Assembly (NCBI RefSeq): GCF_002288925.2
Contig: NW_022098001.1
Location: 10,878,495-10,942,494 of the forward strand
From: Delphinapterus leucas
Lineage: Eukaryota; Chordata; Mammalia; Artiodactyla; Monodontidae
DNA length: 64,000 bases
Direction of reading: 5' to 3'
The notes below the pieces were generated by a model. It saw only the letters and a program-made list of their open reading frames with translations, was not told where the DNA came from and did no database searches. This document shows positions 44,480 through 56,855 of this stretch, piece by piece. Each line of letters opens with the position of its first letter. Position 1 is the stretch's first letter. The position numbers were made by a program, and so were the translations under genes.

Positions 44480-44960
44480 CCCACCGGACTGGACTGATCA
44501 CGGGCATCCATCCGGCTTCCCACCAGCCACCCTCCCCATCACAGCCAGAATGTCTCTTAAAAACACAAATTAGGTCATTCCATTCCCTCCGGAAAACCTT
44601 CCAGGGGCTTCCCGTGGAACAGAGCATGAAAGGCATGCCGTCCCATAGTTCCAAAATCCCCCATGATGCACCTCTGCCTGGCAGACTTCAGCCCATTGGT
44701 CTCTTCTCCAACAATTATGCTCCAGCCCTGTGCCCCTTTGCTCCCTCCACAGGGCCTTTGCACCTACTGTTTTCTCCGCTTGTCATGGCAGCTTCCCAGG
44801 GCAGGCTCCTTCTTGTCACTCAGGTCTCGATTTAAATGTCACCTCCTTAGAGAGGCCCGACTACCCAATCTAAACTGGATCCCTCAGTCAGTTTCTAGCA
44901 TTTTCCCCACAACACTTATATTAAGTGGTTACTGAATACATGATTGAATGATGAGTGAGT
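44480..44960 (+). repeat. L2 LINE 3' part
   Basis: Clear L2 order: 'cagggcctttgcacctactg', 'tcactcaggtctcgatttaa', 'gtcacctccttagagaggcc', 'cactcagtcagtttctag'-like text and a closing 'tgattgaatgatgagtgag'. Confidence 0.8.
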
Positions 44961-45050
44961 GAGCCTTCGTCTTCTGTCTTACATTATTCTGTGACAGCCA
45001 GAGTCTTGGCCCCCGCCTTCTTCCTCTGGGCGGATCAAGAAGGCAGTTGG

Positions 45051-45252
45051 GGCTTCCCTGGTGGCGCAGTGGTTGAGGGTCTGCCTGCCGATGCAGGGGA
45101 CACGGGTTTGTGCCCCGGTCCGGGAAGATCCCACATGCCGCGGAGCGGCTGGGCCCGTGAGCCATGGCCGCTGAGCCTGCGCGTCCGGAGCCTGTGCTCC
45201 GCAACGGGAGAGGCCACAACAGTGAGAGGCTCGCGTACCGCAAAAAAAAAAA
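45051..45252 (+). mobile_element. CHR-2 type SINE
   Basis: Forward CHR-2 with an intact head and body and an A-run. It is flanked by a perfect 14-bp duplication, aagaaggcagttgg, at 45037-45050 and 45253-45266. Confidence 0.96.
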
Positions 45253-45344
45253 AAGAAGGCAGTTGGAGGGGAAAGAATTGCTGTGCCTGGGGCTGCGGCC
45301 TGGATCCCCCAGGCTCTAGGGCGCTCTCCCAGGCAATTGATTAG

Positions 45345-45550
45345 CCTAAGGGATCTCATTCCTGGCTGCACATAGGAATCCCTTGAGATTTTAAAATAAC
45401 CGATGCCCCTGGATGCCTTGGACCTCAACCCAGACCAATTAAATCAGAATCTCTGGTGCAGGGCCCGTGGAATCAGTGTTTTCTTTAAGCCCCCTAAGCC
45501 ATCACAGTATGGAGCCTGGAGCCGAGATTGAGAGGCTGAGCAGCCCTGCT
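45345..45550 (+). repeat. MER5A-like hAT-Charlie relic
   Basis: 'cctggctgcacataggaatc', 'aataaccgatgcccctggat', 'ttaaatcagaatctctggtg' and 'cagggcccgtggaatcagtg' follow the MER5A order. Confidence 0.65.
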
Positions 45551-46859
45551 TTAGGGGCCTTGGCACAGAGCTGTGCCCAAGTGCAGCCCAGTGATCAGCG
45601 CCAAGGGCAAGGGCTGTGTCTTAGCTCAGTTAACACCCACCCCTGCCCTGCCTCTAGGGCCAGTGCCTGCCCAAGCGGGGTCACCATAAAGGCTGGGTGC
45701 CTTTTTCACCACGTCCCCTCAATCCCCGGCTCCTGCAGGTCTGCCTGAGACACTGCCTCTCAGAATCATTTACCTTGGTTCCTTCCCTGCCTTGGATTTA
45801 GGATGAAAGAGCACAGAGAAGCTGCTGGGGGCAGAGGCAGAGCGGAAGAGAAGAGGGAAGCAGGCAGGGAGACCTGAGCTGGGGAAGTGGGACTGAGGCT
45901 TGGGAAGGAGAGTTGTGGGGAGGGGAGGACCGGGGGGGGGGGGGCAGGATTGAGAGAAAAGTAGGGGTTTTAAGAAGTTTTGCCCTATTATGAGTGCAAC
46001 TCCTCACTAAGTGTTTTCTCAAGAGGCCACAGTAAGTATTTATATAGTTTTTGCATTGTTTCTGAATGCAGACTGAATTTATTACATGTGAGTCCTTGCC
46101 TAGGCTGTTTGGCTTTATCCCCAGAGGCCACCCTCCTCTCCTCCTACAGCCCCCCATTCCTAGGTGCCCCTGGAGGTCGATAAGGGAGAGAACATTGTTT
46201 CTGAAGGGCTCCTCTCTGAGTTCCTTATTACAAAGGGGACCAGATGCCCCAGAGCTGACCTACATAGGGGACTTCGAGGTCCCACATCTTGCACCTTCTC
46301 CTCCAAAACCCATCCCCTTGGGAGGCTCTCCCAAGGTATACCCAAGTGGCGTAATGTATATTGCTCCATTGGGGCCCTGCAGTGAATTCCCCAGAACACC
46401 CTGGGGCAAGGCTAGAAAAAAATTAAGGTAAACTTGATTAAATTTCGAATTAAGGTTGCCACAAGGGAAATTAACAAGAGGACAGCTTGGCTCCCCGTCT
46501 CACTCTTGACCACCTCTGGGATCTGGCTGTCTTTCCTCTCTACCCCAGGCCCTCCTCAAAGCACACAGTGTGCAGTCTGAGCCCCAGCGGCCCAGGAACT
46601 CCCTCTCCATCTGCCTCCGGCATGTCACTTATGCTGTCCCTCCTCTCCTGACCCTTCTTTGGGTGACTGACAGCCTGGACTGAAGCCCCCAGCCCCTCCC
46701 ACTGGCCCTACTCTCTGGGCCCAAGGGGGATACCAGATCAGGAGGGTTTACCTCAAGGCCCTCACCTGTGGCCGAAGAAGATGAAGATAGTGGTGAAACG
46801 AAGCTAAGAGGGATGATGGTGAGGGTAGCAGTAGAGGGAGGCCTGGCACAAAGCAAGTG
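45551..46859. other. Upstream DNA, nothing recognised apart from the G-run
   Basis: No gene features. The frame at 46066-46431 (121 codons) has no motif. No confident repeat is named. Confidence 0.4.
45932..45944 (+). repeat. 13-base G homopolymer
   Basis: An uninterrupted G run following a GGGG-A-GGGG context, prone to length change and sequencing error. Confidence 0.85.
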
Positions 46860-47060
46860 CTTAAAATGTCAACCATGACTAGCACCAATTACTGAGTGCT
46901 TATGTTGTGATCGGCCCCGTGCTAAGCTCTCTGCTTGCCTCCTGCCCTCACTTGGGTACCATTATTAACCGTATTTTACTGATGCCCATGAAGTGAGATG
47001 CCTAGACTCAAACATGTCTCTCTGGTTCCAGAGTCTGGCCTCTTCACGATCTCAAGTGCG
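46860..47060 (-). repeat. MIR SINE
   Basis: Reverse MIR: 'actgagtgcttatgttgtga', 'cgtgctaagctctctgcttg', 'ccattattaaccgtatttta' and 'ggttccagagtctggcctct'. Confidence 0.75.
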
Positions 47061-47074
47061 AGATTAATTAGGGT

Positions 47075-47480
47075 AGGCGAATTGCTGTAAACAACAACCC
47101 CCAATCCCGGTAGCTTAACCTAATAAAAGTATCATTTCTCACTCATATTACAGTTCAATGGGGGGTCTCCACCCACTGATTCCAGAAACCAGGCTCCTTC
47201 CATCTTGAGCTCTGTCAGTTTCTAAGAGCCTTGGAATCCTTCCCTGGGATCCTCTACACCAAGACGAGAGATGAGGGAAGAGAGCGTGGAGGATGGCATG
47301 AGACGTTTCCAAGGCCAGGTCTGGAAGGGGCAGACTTCTCTCCTGCCCACAATCCTTTGGCCAGAACTCAGTCATTGGCCCCATGTAACCAGGAGAGGTG
47401 GAGGAAGTTGCAGGGAGAAGAGAATTTCGGGGCATCAGCATTCCCTGTTGCCTGTGGGAAAGTTGATGCTGGTGGACATC
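47075..47480 (+). repeat. Ancient interspersed repeat, same family as 8205-8460
   Basis: 'gaattgctgtaaacaacaac', 'ggtagcttaacctaataaaa', 'tcatttctcactcatattac' and 'cagaactcagtcattggccc' mark the family. It produces several 90-120 codon frames of no significance. Confidence 0.6.
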
Positions 47481-48449
47481 TGCATCCATTTCTCCCAAGG
47501 TGGGAGGAGAGAGCACTGGAGAGTCTCCACTCGCTGCTCACCACGGGGTAGCTGAAGGTATCCCCAGCTGGAAGGACTTCAGGACACAGGCCCAGGGGAG
47601 TCCTGAGCTGGAACTGAGGGATGATCTCTCAGCGTCAGATAAGACTTTGTTTCCCTTTTCTCAGAATGACGTTTTCAGCCCTGAACCACCCCACAGGTCT
47701 GAAGAAGGGTCAGGCCCAGCTCTTGGTTACAAGCAGCAGAGAATTAGGCAGGAGAAGCAGGGAATAAAGGATATTAGGTAGGTCAAGACTCTCTAGGCCA
47801 GAAACCCAACTTGGAAGCTGCAGAGGCTGAAAGCCCACTCCTTTCCTCCTCCTTTGATCTCTACTCCTTCCCTAGGCTGGGAACTTGGGGGAAATCTCTC
47901 AGGGAAAGATTCCCTTTCTGCCCTGGCCTGCTTGTCCTTTACCATGGCCAACCGTCTACCGTCGGACACATTCCCACCTCCCCATAGCTCCCCACAGCTC
48001 AGAGGTACTCATAGCTGCAGCCCACAGGCCTTCACTCTTCTGTGAAAGTGACACCCACCCAACTACCCATCCCTTGCCCATTGATGGATCCATCCTTCCA
48101 CCCACTTACCCATCCCTCTGTGGGCTCCTGTTTCCATGGTTACCCCAGGGCCTGAGTCTGCTCTGGGTTTGCTGAAAGATTCTTCACTCTAGGCTGTTCC
48201 CACATCTTTACTGCTGGACTCAAACCCTGGATACCTAATGGGGTCCCATCCTTCTTACAGTTCTCCCCTCCTGCAGATCACACATTCCTTACACATTGGT
48301 CCACCAAGGCAATCAGCTTCCTGGATTTAAAATAAAAATTTAAAACTCTCCAGTATTTGAACAGGGAGGTGCTCTGGAAGTACAGTGTCCGGGAGGCTGC
48401 CACAGGCAACCAAGTGGGAGTTCCCAGAGGTAGGTAGAGCCCCTTTATA

Positions 48450-48695
48450 ATAATAACAGAAGCTAACATTTACTGGTCACTTACTATAAGCCAGGCACTC
48501 TTCTAAGGGTTTCACATCTATGAACTAGGTTAATCCTCATAATGACCCTTTGGGGTACATATTATGATTTTATGAAGGTGAACAGGCACAAAATGGTGAA
48601 GTAAACCTGTTCAGAGTTACAGAGCCACCAGTGACAGAGATGGGATTCAAAGCAAGACAGTCTGACTCTAGAGGTTTGTTCTTAGACACCTCATT
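48450..48695 (-). repeat. MIR SINE
   Basis: Near full-length reverse MIR: 'aacatttactggtcacttac', 'aagccaggcactcttctaag', 'gttaatcctcataatgaccc' and 'aagacagtctgactctagag'. Confidence 0.85.
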
Positions 48696-49589
48696 CATGG
48701 CCTCTCTACAGCCATTCCTCCCCACCCCAAGGATTCTGGAAGTTTCCCTGATTCATTTTTTCGAGACAGGAAGTAGGATTCCGAACGCCCCCTCCACTGC
48801 TCAGCTCAGCCCTAGGGGTGACAAATGCCCACAAGGGACCCACTTGGTGTCAGCTTTCGGTTGCTCAGAGGCCTGGGGTCGGGGGCACAGCTTTTCTCGG
48901 GAGGAGTTCCCCAACCCTACCCAACTTGAGCTGGTCTGTCTGTGGCCTCTTGAGGTTGCCTCAGGTTAGAACCAAGCAGCAGCTTGTCCTCAGAGACCTT
49001 CAGGAGGGTGGGAAGAAGCAATCCCATCAGAGAAACCCAGCTGAGGGAAGACACAAGATGTTCCCCACAAGCGACAGAAAACCAATTCACACCCTTCCCC
49101 GCAGCCAAAAAATTAAGCTAATTTTTCATTTCTTTGCTTACGTGTGACTCAACTAAACATAGGCCTCTAGGAATGCAAACAATGACTAGATTTTCTTAAT
49201 TTAGGGCAGCTTTAATTAAACCTTGCTAAAATGACAGAGGCTCCGGATATTTTTATCACGGTAGGAAGCTATGTGATTTGGGACGAGGAGACGTGGGGAA
49301 CACGATGCTAGAAATGCCTCCTACCCTGGCCATCTCCCACCCCAGACTGGCCTCCCAGGCCTGCCCCGGCAGCATGTCTCCTGAGAAAAGCTCAATCCTC
49401 CTGAGATTCTTGTTTCCTTTGCTCTTGTTTTTATTAAAGGGAATGCATTTCCTTACACTGCACTCATTCTAACTGGAGTTGGGAAATCCAAATGACTTAG
49501 CAAAAAAAAACTTTAAATTACAGGATTGTTTTTGGAAGAAAATTTGGACTTACCAGAAGTTCATAGCAGAAATATTAAGAAACCAAAAT
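48696..49589. other. Upstream DNA with an AT-rich unique island
   Basis: 49090-49270 is AT-rich and repeat-free with several TAATT/ATTAA cores ('cttaatttagggcagcttta'). The rest is unassigned. It could hold conserved regulatory DNA; this is only a possibility. Confidence 0.35.
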
Positions 49590-49990
49590 TAAAAGTTTCA
49601 AAGGTATATCCAATTCTCCTGTCCTTCTGGGCATACGAAAGGGTGTTTTTCCTTCCCCACACTTTCCAAGTTTGGAGGAACCGTGTGACTTGTTCTGGCC
49701 AACGCACTCTGTCTGGAGGTGACGTGTCATATGTGGGCCAGAGCATTTAACTGCTCTGCCATTGTTAGAGGCTACAGCATTCTCTTCCCCTGCTGTGGAA
49801 GTATATATTGAGATGACGGTGCCACAAGATCAAAGCAGCCTGGATCCCTGAGCTACCCCATGGAGCACAGCCGCCCTGGAGTCTCCTGGATCTGAAGCAG
49901 ACTTTGTATGTTTGAGAGATACATTTTGGTTGGGTAATATCACTGAGGTTTGAGGGGAGTTGGTTGTTTCCTACAAGCAGAGTCTATCCT
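49590..49990 (+). repeat. Ancient LTR- or MER-like relic
   Basis: 'accgtgtgacttgttctggc' and 'caacgcactctgtctggagg' are followed by 'tgacgtgtcatatgtgggcc' and a 3' 'tatcttgattaatacaa'. This is a familiar dispersed order whose family I do not name. Confidence 0.45.
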
Positions 49991-50389
49991 ATCTTGATTA
50001 ATACAAGAAATAATGCTTTCCTAATAATCATTGTACAATAACACCATATTATTTTAATTATTTCCTATTAGATTATTTTAGAATTTCCAAAATCATCTGT
50101 CTTGTTTAGTCTGGAATGGGATGAAGTTTACAATTTTTGGAGAACATATTTAACTTATTTAAGCAAAATTGATGTGTCAGCAGGAAGGTTTTTAAATTTA
50201 TCAAAATTCCAGGGTAAGGTTAAAAGCCGCCCTTCAAAATAAAAGTCAGAATGGAAGGTAGATTTATTTCTCAGAGTATTGTGGGCGTGGGCAGTTTCTC
50301 TCAAAAGGTGACAGTGACTAAGTGTTTGGGAAGGAGGAGGTGAGAAGATGTTTGAAGAAGGAGTTTTTTGTGCGATGTGCTATTAGTTA

Positions 50390-50780
50390 AGGGGACGCCA
50401 ACCAGTACAATAAATAAATGTATTATGGCTCAAACATGATAGACGTTTACTTCTTATTTACATAAAGTCCAAAATATTTGTTGTAAATTGGTGGGCAGCT
50501 CTCCTACAAGTGGTGATTCAGGGAATTGGGCTCCTTCCCATTTTCAACACATCCTTCCAATGTTGCAGAGCTTATCTACATTCAGCCTGGAGAAGGGGAA
50601 AGAGAGTGGAAATGGATGTGGGATGTTTTTAGAGCCTAGGCCTAGATGTGGTACCCATTGTATCCACTGGCATCTCACTGGTCAGAACCCAGTCACATGA
50701 CCACTCCTAATTGCAAGGGAGCTTGGGAAATATCATCTAGCTGTGTGGCCAGGAGGAAGAGAAATCAGGTTTGGTGAAGA
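50390..50780 (+). repeat. Ancient interspersed repeat related to 47075-47480
   Basis: 'gtcagaacccagtcacatga', 'attgcaagggagcttgggaa' and 'tagctgtgtggccaggagga' are the 3' half of the same family, in the same orientation. Confidence 0.5.
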
Positions 50781-52065
50781 GCTAGCCGGTTTATGTCACA
50801 AAAGACCTCCATTCTTTCCAAGTTGGATTGGAGTAATGCTTTTAGAATGTAACCCCGTGTAAAAAGGACCATAAGTGGACCCGACTTTGTGCAGGTTAGA
50901 TCTGAGAGGCCTGAGTGGGATTTTGCCTAAGGCACAGTTTTCTGCTTCTTAGATTAAAATAATAGTCATTTTCTGAGCCACAGCTATACCTTCTAGGATT
51001 CCCAAAGTGTTGGAACCGTAATATAAACAAATGTAGGTGAATGAGGTATAAGCACTACAGCACAGGAAAGCCTGAGAGAAACATGGAAACTTCTCTGACA
51101 TTACAATTAGAGTTTTAGAGAACAGGTGGAACCACACAGAGGATTAAACGAACGCAGGGTCACGCGAATTGGTTAAATGGAGGACGCCTACAAGAACTTG
51201 CAAACTGGACATTAGCATTTAATCTAATCCTCAGAGATGCCCAACTCTGTTTTAAGAAATAAGAGACTTTTATGCAAGGAGTGAAGAAGTCAATGATAAG
51301 CAAACTTGAGCTAGTTCAAAGTTGTTGCCCTGCTCTAGCTGGGACCAGCTCCCCAGGAGCAGGGCTGCTACTGTAAGCCTTGCAATCAAGTGGGCTTTGA
51401 ACTGTTTATACAAGCTAATTGCTACTAGAAACATAAGAAATTCGCAGGAAGTTCCACGCAAGGAACCAGAGAAAAGGACTTTGAGTTGTGTTAGTGGTTC
51501 TTGGAAGGTTTCGGGCACGGCAAGCACTGAGGGCAGAACAGAAGCATTGTAGATGGAGTACTGAACAGCAGAGATTCTTGCAGCTCTCAAGCCACCAGTC
51601 ATCTGATTTAGTGGTCAACTGTCTCACTGGCCTAAGGGTAGGGCATCCTAAGGGTAGGAGGGCAGGGAAGCTAGGATTTATAGATTGAGTTCATAATTAG
51701 GAATCTACCAGCAGCACAAACGTTCTCCTATGCTGCAGTAGGAGGAGCTGCTATAGCAAAAGGCAGCCTGAGGGAGCCATAGAAGCAGGCTTGGATAATG
51801 AGAAGCCCTTGGATCAATCCTTGCAGGAGAAAGATCTGCAACTTTTAGCAGAGTGCCGGAACAATTTGAGATCTGATCTTAAACTTGGAGAAACTTCCTT
51901 AATTCCCTCTGTTGGTATGGCTAATCACGCCGAGGAACAAAAAAAAAGGCAATATGGCACCTTCCGGAAGCAAGATGGAATAATGGGATTTAAACTAGGG
52001 CAGCCAGGATGGGTTTGGGGGGCAGTGCAAGATGGATGGGAGAGCAGCTTCCTTAGTCTCATTCA
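50781..52065. other. Upstream DNA, nothing recognised
   Basis: No gene or named repeat. Two overlapping minus-strand frames (51270-51602, 51415-51627) lack motifs. Confidence 0.4.
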
Positions 52066-52078
52066 AGAGACACCCCAG

Positions 52079-52413
52079 GGGCTTCCCTGGTGGTGCAGTG
52101 GTTAAGAATCCGCCTGCCAGTGCAGGGGACACGGGTTCGAGCCCTGGTTCGGGAAGATCCCACATGCTGCAGAGCAACTAAGCCTGTGCACCACAACTAC
52201 TGAGCCTGCACTCTAGAGCCCGTGAGCCACAACTACTGAAGCCCGTGCACCTAGAACCTGTGCTCCGCAACAAGAGAAGCCACTGCAATGAAAAGCCCGA
52301 GCACCTCAACGAAGAGTAGCCCGGCTCACAGCAACTAGAGAAAGCCCGCACGCAGCAACAAAGAGCCAACACAGCCAAAAATACATAAATAAAACAAATA
52401 AATTTTTTAAAAA
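52079..52413 (+). mobile_element. CHR-1 type SINE
   Basis: Forward CHR-1 with 'ggcttccctggtggtgcag', box B-like 'ggttcgagccc', the 'ccacaactactga' repeats and an A-rich tail. It is flanked by an imperfect duplication, agagacacccca at about 52067-52078 and agagatacacccca at about 52416-52429. Confidence 0.94.
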
Positions 52414-53503
52414 AGAGAGATACACCCCAGATCCAGCCCGGAACTTAGGGTGAAGACAGTGCCCTTTAATTTGCTCCCAAAGGGGTAATGTTGGTCACAT
52501 GAGAGGCATTTCTCGGCGCTCAGCATGAGTGAGACAGTATCACCCTCAGGCTGCCCTGAACATTGGAGTAAGTGGTGTGTGTTTTGTTTGTGGCAAGAAA
52601 GAAAATTTGAGTTTGTCACTATGTAGAGACCTCCAAGGAGCAGAGACTCTGGTGGGAGAGGCTGGGCAGGTGGGCTCAGATATTTACGATGTAATAAGTA
52701 GGGGTGGGGGGCAGACTGCCAAGGCACTATGCCCTCACCTTAAATTGCCATGTCTCCAAACTGCACCGGGAAGGAGAAGAGAGGAGAATGCAGGTTGAAT
52801 GAGGAGATGGGTTGAGTGCGGGGAGTGGACTCATTATAATGTCATAGGCGTGGTCAATATTCTATTTTGACTGAGACTTTGTACTTCTGAAAGGGAGTTG
52901 TGTAATTGGTTTGTTGGCTCTAGAAAAGTTGTAATAAGATGAAGGATTTTATTGCATTGCATTCAAAGGGAGTGGAGCATAGGTTGGTGGCTTCTCAAAG
53001 AAGAACAGTTAAGATAGTGAAAAATCCTTGTGCCACTTCATCTAGAAAATCCATCCCCAAATCTCCATTAAATCCTCAAGGATTTAAGAGTTGACTGTGT
53101 ATTTCTTTTGACTGTGAAAAAGCTGAAAGGGCCATGAGGACACTCAAATTTATGTGGGTTACATTTAAAAAGCACATAAAAATGGATGCGGCTGGCTGGC
53201 TGGATTTAAAATAAGCCTTATCTAATTATCAAAACAAATTGGCCAAACTTCTTTGGGGGGGGGAGCTGGTGGATACTTTATTTGTACATAATTAATTGTA
53301 ATAATGAAATGTCATTTTAAAGTTATGCTAGAGGTAATTATGTTCCCAGTTGTGGGACCTTGAGATGTACCAAAGCTACTATTGATCTGAGGGTAAATTA
53401 TTAATTGAAAAGAAGCATTTCGAAGAAGCACTATTCCCTACCTTTCTTCTTGTTCCTAGCACCTGTACCATTTGTGATGGTTTTTTTTTAGGAAACATGT
53501 GAA
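52414..53503. other. Upstream DNA, AT-rich unique block
   Basis: 52840-53450 is free of recognisable repeats and AT-rich, with 'gccttatctaattatcaaaa' and 'gtacataattaattgtaata'. No gene is seen. Confidence 0.4.
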
Positions 53504-53512
53504 TGTGTGTGT

Positions 53513-53546
<34 letters not shown>
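53504..53546. repeat. (GT)n microsatellite
   Basis: About 20 GT units with one TA interruption at about 53516. Confidence 0.95.
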
Positions 53547-53548
<2 letters not shown>

Positions 53549-53719
53549 GAGGAACTTATTGGAGGTAAGATGTAAGAGGAATGGTAGAAAACACAGGGGA
53601 GTAGTATCATAGACACATTTAATATTATTAATTAAACTATACATTGTCAGTGAAGAGAGATAGAAATATAAATGGTGTGGCTCATATCATTCATTAAGTG
53701 ACAGTTTGAGTGTTCATTT

Positions 53720-54057
53720 ATTTCTTTTTTTTAATAAGATTATTTATTTTTATTTTTGGCTGCGTTGGGTCTTCATTGCTGTGCGTGGGCTTTCTCTAGT
53801 TGCGGTGAGCAGGGGCTACTCTTCTTTGCGGTGCACGGGCTTCTCATTGCGGTGGCTTCTCTTGTTGCACAGCACGGGCTCTAGGTGCGCGGGCTTCGGT
53901 AGTTGTGGCTCGCGGGCTCTAGAGAGCAGGCTCAGTAGTTGTGGAGCATGGGCTTAGTTGCTCCACGGCATGTGGGATCTTCCCGAACCAGGGCTCGAAC
54001 CCGTGTCCCCTGTATTGGCAGGTGGATTCTTAACCATTGCACCACCAGGGAAGTCCA
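53720..54057 (-). mobile_element. CHR-1 type SINE
   Basis: Reverse CHR-1 from the T-rich tail to 'ccaccagggaagtcca'. It is flanked by a 13-bp duplication, tgagtgttcattt, at 53707-53719 and 54058-54070. Confidence 0.94.
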
Positions 54058-54070
54058 TGAGTGTTCATTT

Positions 54071-56269
54071 CTTTACCCCTATATCCACCCATTCAGACAC
54101 GCATACCTAATTCTCTAGGAAAGCATTTGAGGCGGCCAAAATATGTTTTATCCCAGTCCTCTATTCAACAGATATTCATTAAGGCTCATGAGCAAGACAG
54201 ACAAGCAAAGGGTGATAGGGCCACACTGTAGATAAGGTCCACCTATTAGGGATGCCTGGGCGAATCCCTGATCCAAAGGGCAATCCCATACCTCTATCCC
54301 ATTCTTTCTAGAAGGAGATGGAGATAAGAGGACAGACTCATATGTTTCTACATGTGTTTTCACTAGGGAGGGAGGCACGGCCTTCAGCAAGACAGCTGCT
54401 CCTTGGCCTGTAGACTCCGACAGCTTTGACTTCTAAGGTCTTCCAAACTCACTTTAGCTGGCTGGTTTTTAGTGCAATAACCACCAAGATATTCTATTAT
54501 CTTTAGAACAGTGGTTTTTAATCTTTCCCCATTTCTAACAGCCCAAATTAGAAATAATGTGGGAAAACTAAGGAAACACAAGTACAGAGAAAATAAATGA
54601 GACCGATTCAATGGCCTTCTATCCTAAACAAAATCTGATTGTCGGACCTCTGACTTGGGTCGGTTCTTTCCTCCTGTAGGTGTGGCACTCTCTGGCCAAG
54701 GACGGGACCACCGAGGGTCTTTGAGAGACCCAGGCTTTCCCTCCCTCCCTCAGCCTGGCCTAGAAGGCATTTGGCAGACAAGGTGTAGGAGATTGTCCTG
54801 AGCTTGAATACAGCTGTGAATGAGTCAGAAGGGACTTAAGGCCAGTACAAGGCCTCAGAGCCATGTTAACTGTATTTTTCAAGCCTTAAAATTGAAACAC
54901 ATGGCTTGCCACATGGGTTAAAATCGGACAGAAAATCTGAGGTTCGAAAATTCACATTGCAGCATGTTGTAGCCAAGTCCAAAATGGGACTTGGAGGTTG
55001 GCTGTTGGTTGAACTGATGGTCCCTCCGTCCAACTTCGAGCATCTGTTTACATGAAGTGAAGTGCACAGGGCCTTTGTTGGCTGGAGATCATGGGGGGAG
55101 TTGGCGGCAGAGTTGTCTTGGGAAGGAAGAGAGGGAGAGACTGAAGGGATGGAGGGAACGGCAGAGTGGTCAGTGCCTCATGGGCCCTCATGTAGACAGA
55201 GGGCTTAGAAAGAAAGCCAAAGGGGATATTTTCACGAGGAGGTTGAACGCACTCTGGATACAAGCCAAGCTGCTTTGGGGCTCACCCACAAAACATGAGA
55301 GATGCCATTCTTCTTACTTTGCACGGAACCCAGCACTGCTCTCACATCTCATGGTATGGTGACTTTAGTTGCTCCAAGAGATGGTGCCTCTCTCTCACCC
55401 AAAATAGCATTGTCCACGGGGTACCATTAGCAATGGATTCCCAGAAAGCCTCAGCCAAGTGGATGGGGGCATGGGGCTTAGTAGGCCATTTAGGGATGTG
55501 AGGTCCTGAGTGAGGAAATAGGGGCAGGAATTTTGGGTCATTGATGTTTATGAGGCTTAAATAAGGCAAGCTGCACTATAGGAAAAATAGAAGACCACAG
55601 AACAACAGGGGACATTTTCTTTCAGACTCAAAATTGGGTCATATGGTGGTATTCACTGTTGGATAATAGGACAGATGATCCAAATTCGGGACTGGTCCAG
55701 AAAAATTGCCAAAGCAGTATCAGATTAAGTTGATTGAAGATTTCATTGGATTAGATCCCTAAACTCCGGTTATGAGCGCTTATTATGCAGCCTATTGTCT
55801 CAGCAGAATGGGAACCCTTGCTCGACTTGATGAAACCAGCAGAAGGATTGCCAGTCAGCCTCTGGCTTTGGATTATTTTGTGATCTAACATTTTAAAGAG
55901 CTCGTGTCAGTGAGACCAATTTGGAATACAAATGATCGCTTAAAGTCTCTTAAAGGCTTTAAGAATATATTTTAATCATTGAATCTTCCCCTAAGCCCAG
56001 CAGAGTTATTCATGAATAAATTGTTGTGCCTTTGAGTCAACAGGAATTGGGCAGACTTACTGAATTAATGGACATTTCCCTTTTTCTAGTCCATCTCATG
56101 GTGTGGCAATGTGTATGTTCACTAGCTTTGTGAAATGCAGATGGGGTATAATTTTCCCCAAATTGATCTGTTTTACATCATTGAATTTCAGTTTTTTGCA
56201 TTTTTATGCCAGAATCAAATTTAGCTTATTATTATTGTTGTGGAAAATAATTATAAGCCTTTAATTGTC
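54071..56269. other. Upstream DNA, largely unique
   Basis: No gene. 55640-56240 is AT-rich, repeat-free and compositionally even, and might be conserved non-coding DNA. 54470-54620 and the frames at 55057-55362 and 55295-55501 show nothing recognisable. Confidence 0.4.
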
Positions 56270-56520
56270 ATGGCACTTGACGATTTAAAAAAAAATTCAC
56301 AAATGTTATTTAATTCCGTCCTCACTGTAACATGGGGGACTGAGCAGAGTAGGAACGATCAAATGTGCCTCCAACTCCAAAGTGCCCCTCTTTTCCTGTT
56401 GGTAAATGGAGGTTCTCAGCAGTTAGGTGACGTGCCCATGGCCATGCAGATGTAAGTTACGGAAGCAGGAACAGAACCCAGAGTGAGTGGCTCTGCCAGT
56501 CCAGAGTTGTGTCTCAATCA
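56270..56520 (-). repeat. Possible MIR-type relic
   Basis: 'gtcctcactgtaacatgggg', 'aatggaggttctcagcagtt' and 'aggtgacgtgcccatggcca' followed by 'aacagaacccagagtgagtg' resemble reverse MIR 3' sequence. Weak. Confidence 0.4.
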
Positions 56521-56766
56521 AGCCCTGTCTTCAAGGTCTGTCAAGTGGGGGAGATCAGATTTGCCTTGTAGGCTCACTGTGAGTGTAATGTAATTGTAGG
56601 AGATGGCACAGCACCTGACATCAGGTAAATACTTAGCTGCTCCTTTCTCTTCTCATCTCCATGCAACGGCAAGTGCCATTTGGAGGTTCTAAAGCCCCCA
56701 GGCTGAGATGTGAAATCATAAAGGCTTCCTCTCAACCAGCCTGGAGGCTAAGGAGCTAGCAGCCAC

Positions 56767-56855
56767 AACACCCAGGCACACATACGCACATATACATGCA
56801 CGTGTGTGCACACATCCACCCGCCAGCATGCACACATGTACGCACATGTGTGCGC
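56767..56855. repeat. Interrupted CA/TG tract
   Basis: Alternating purine-pyrimidine units such as 'cacgtgtgtgcacacat' with short interruptions. Confidence 0.75.
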
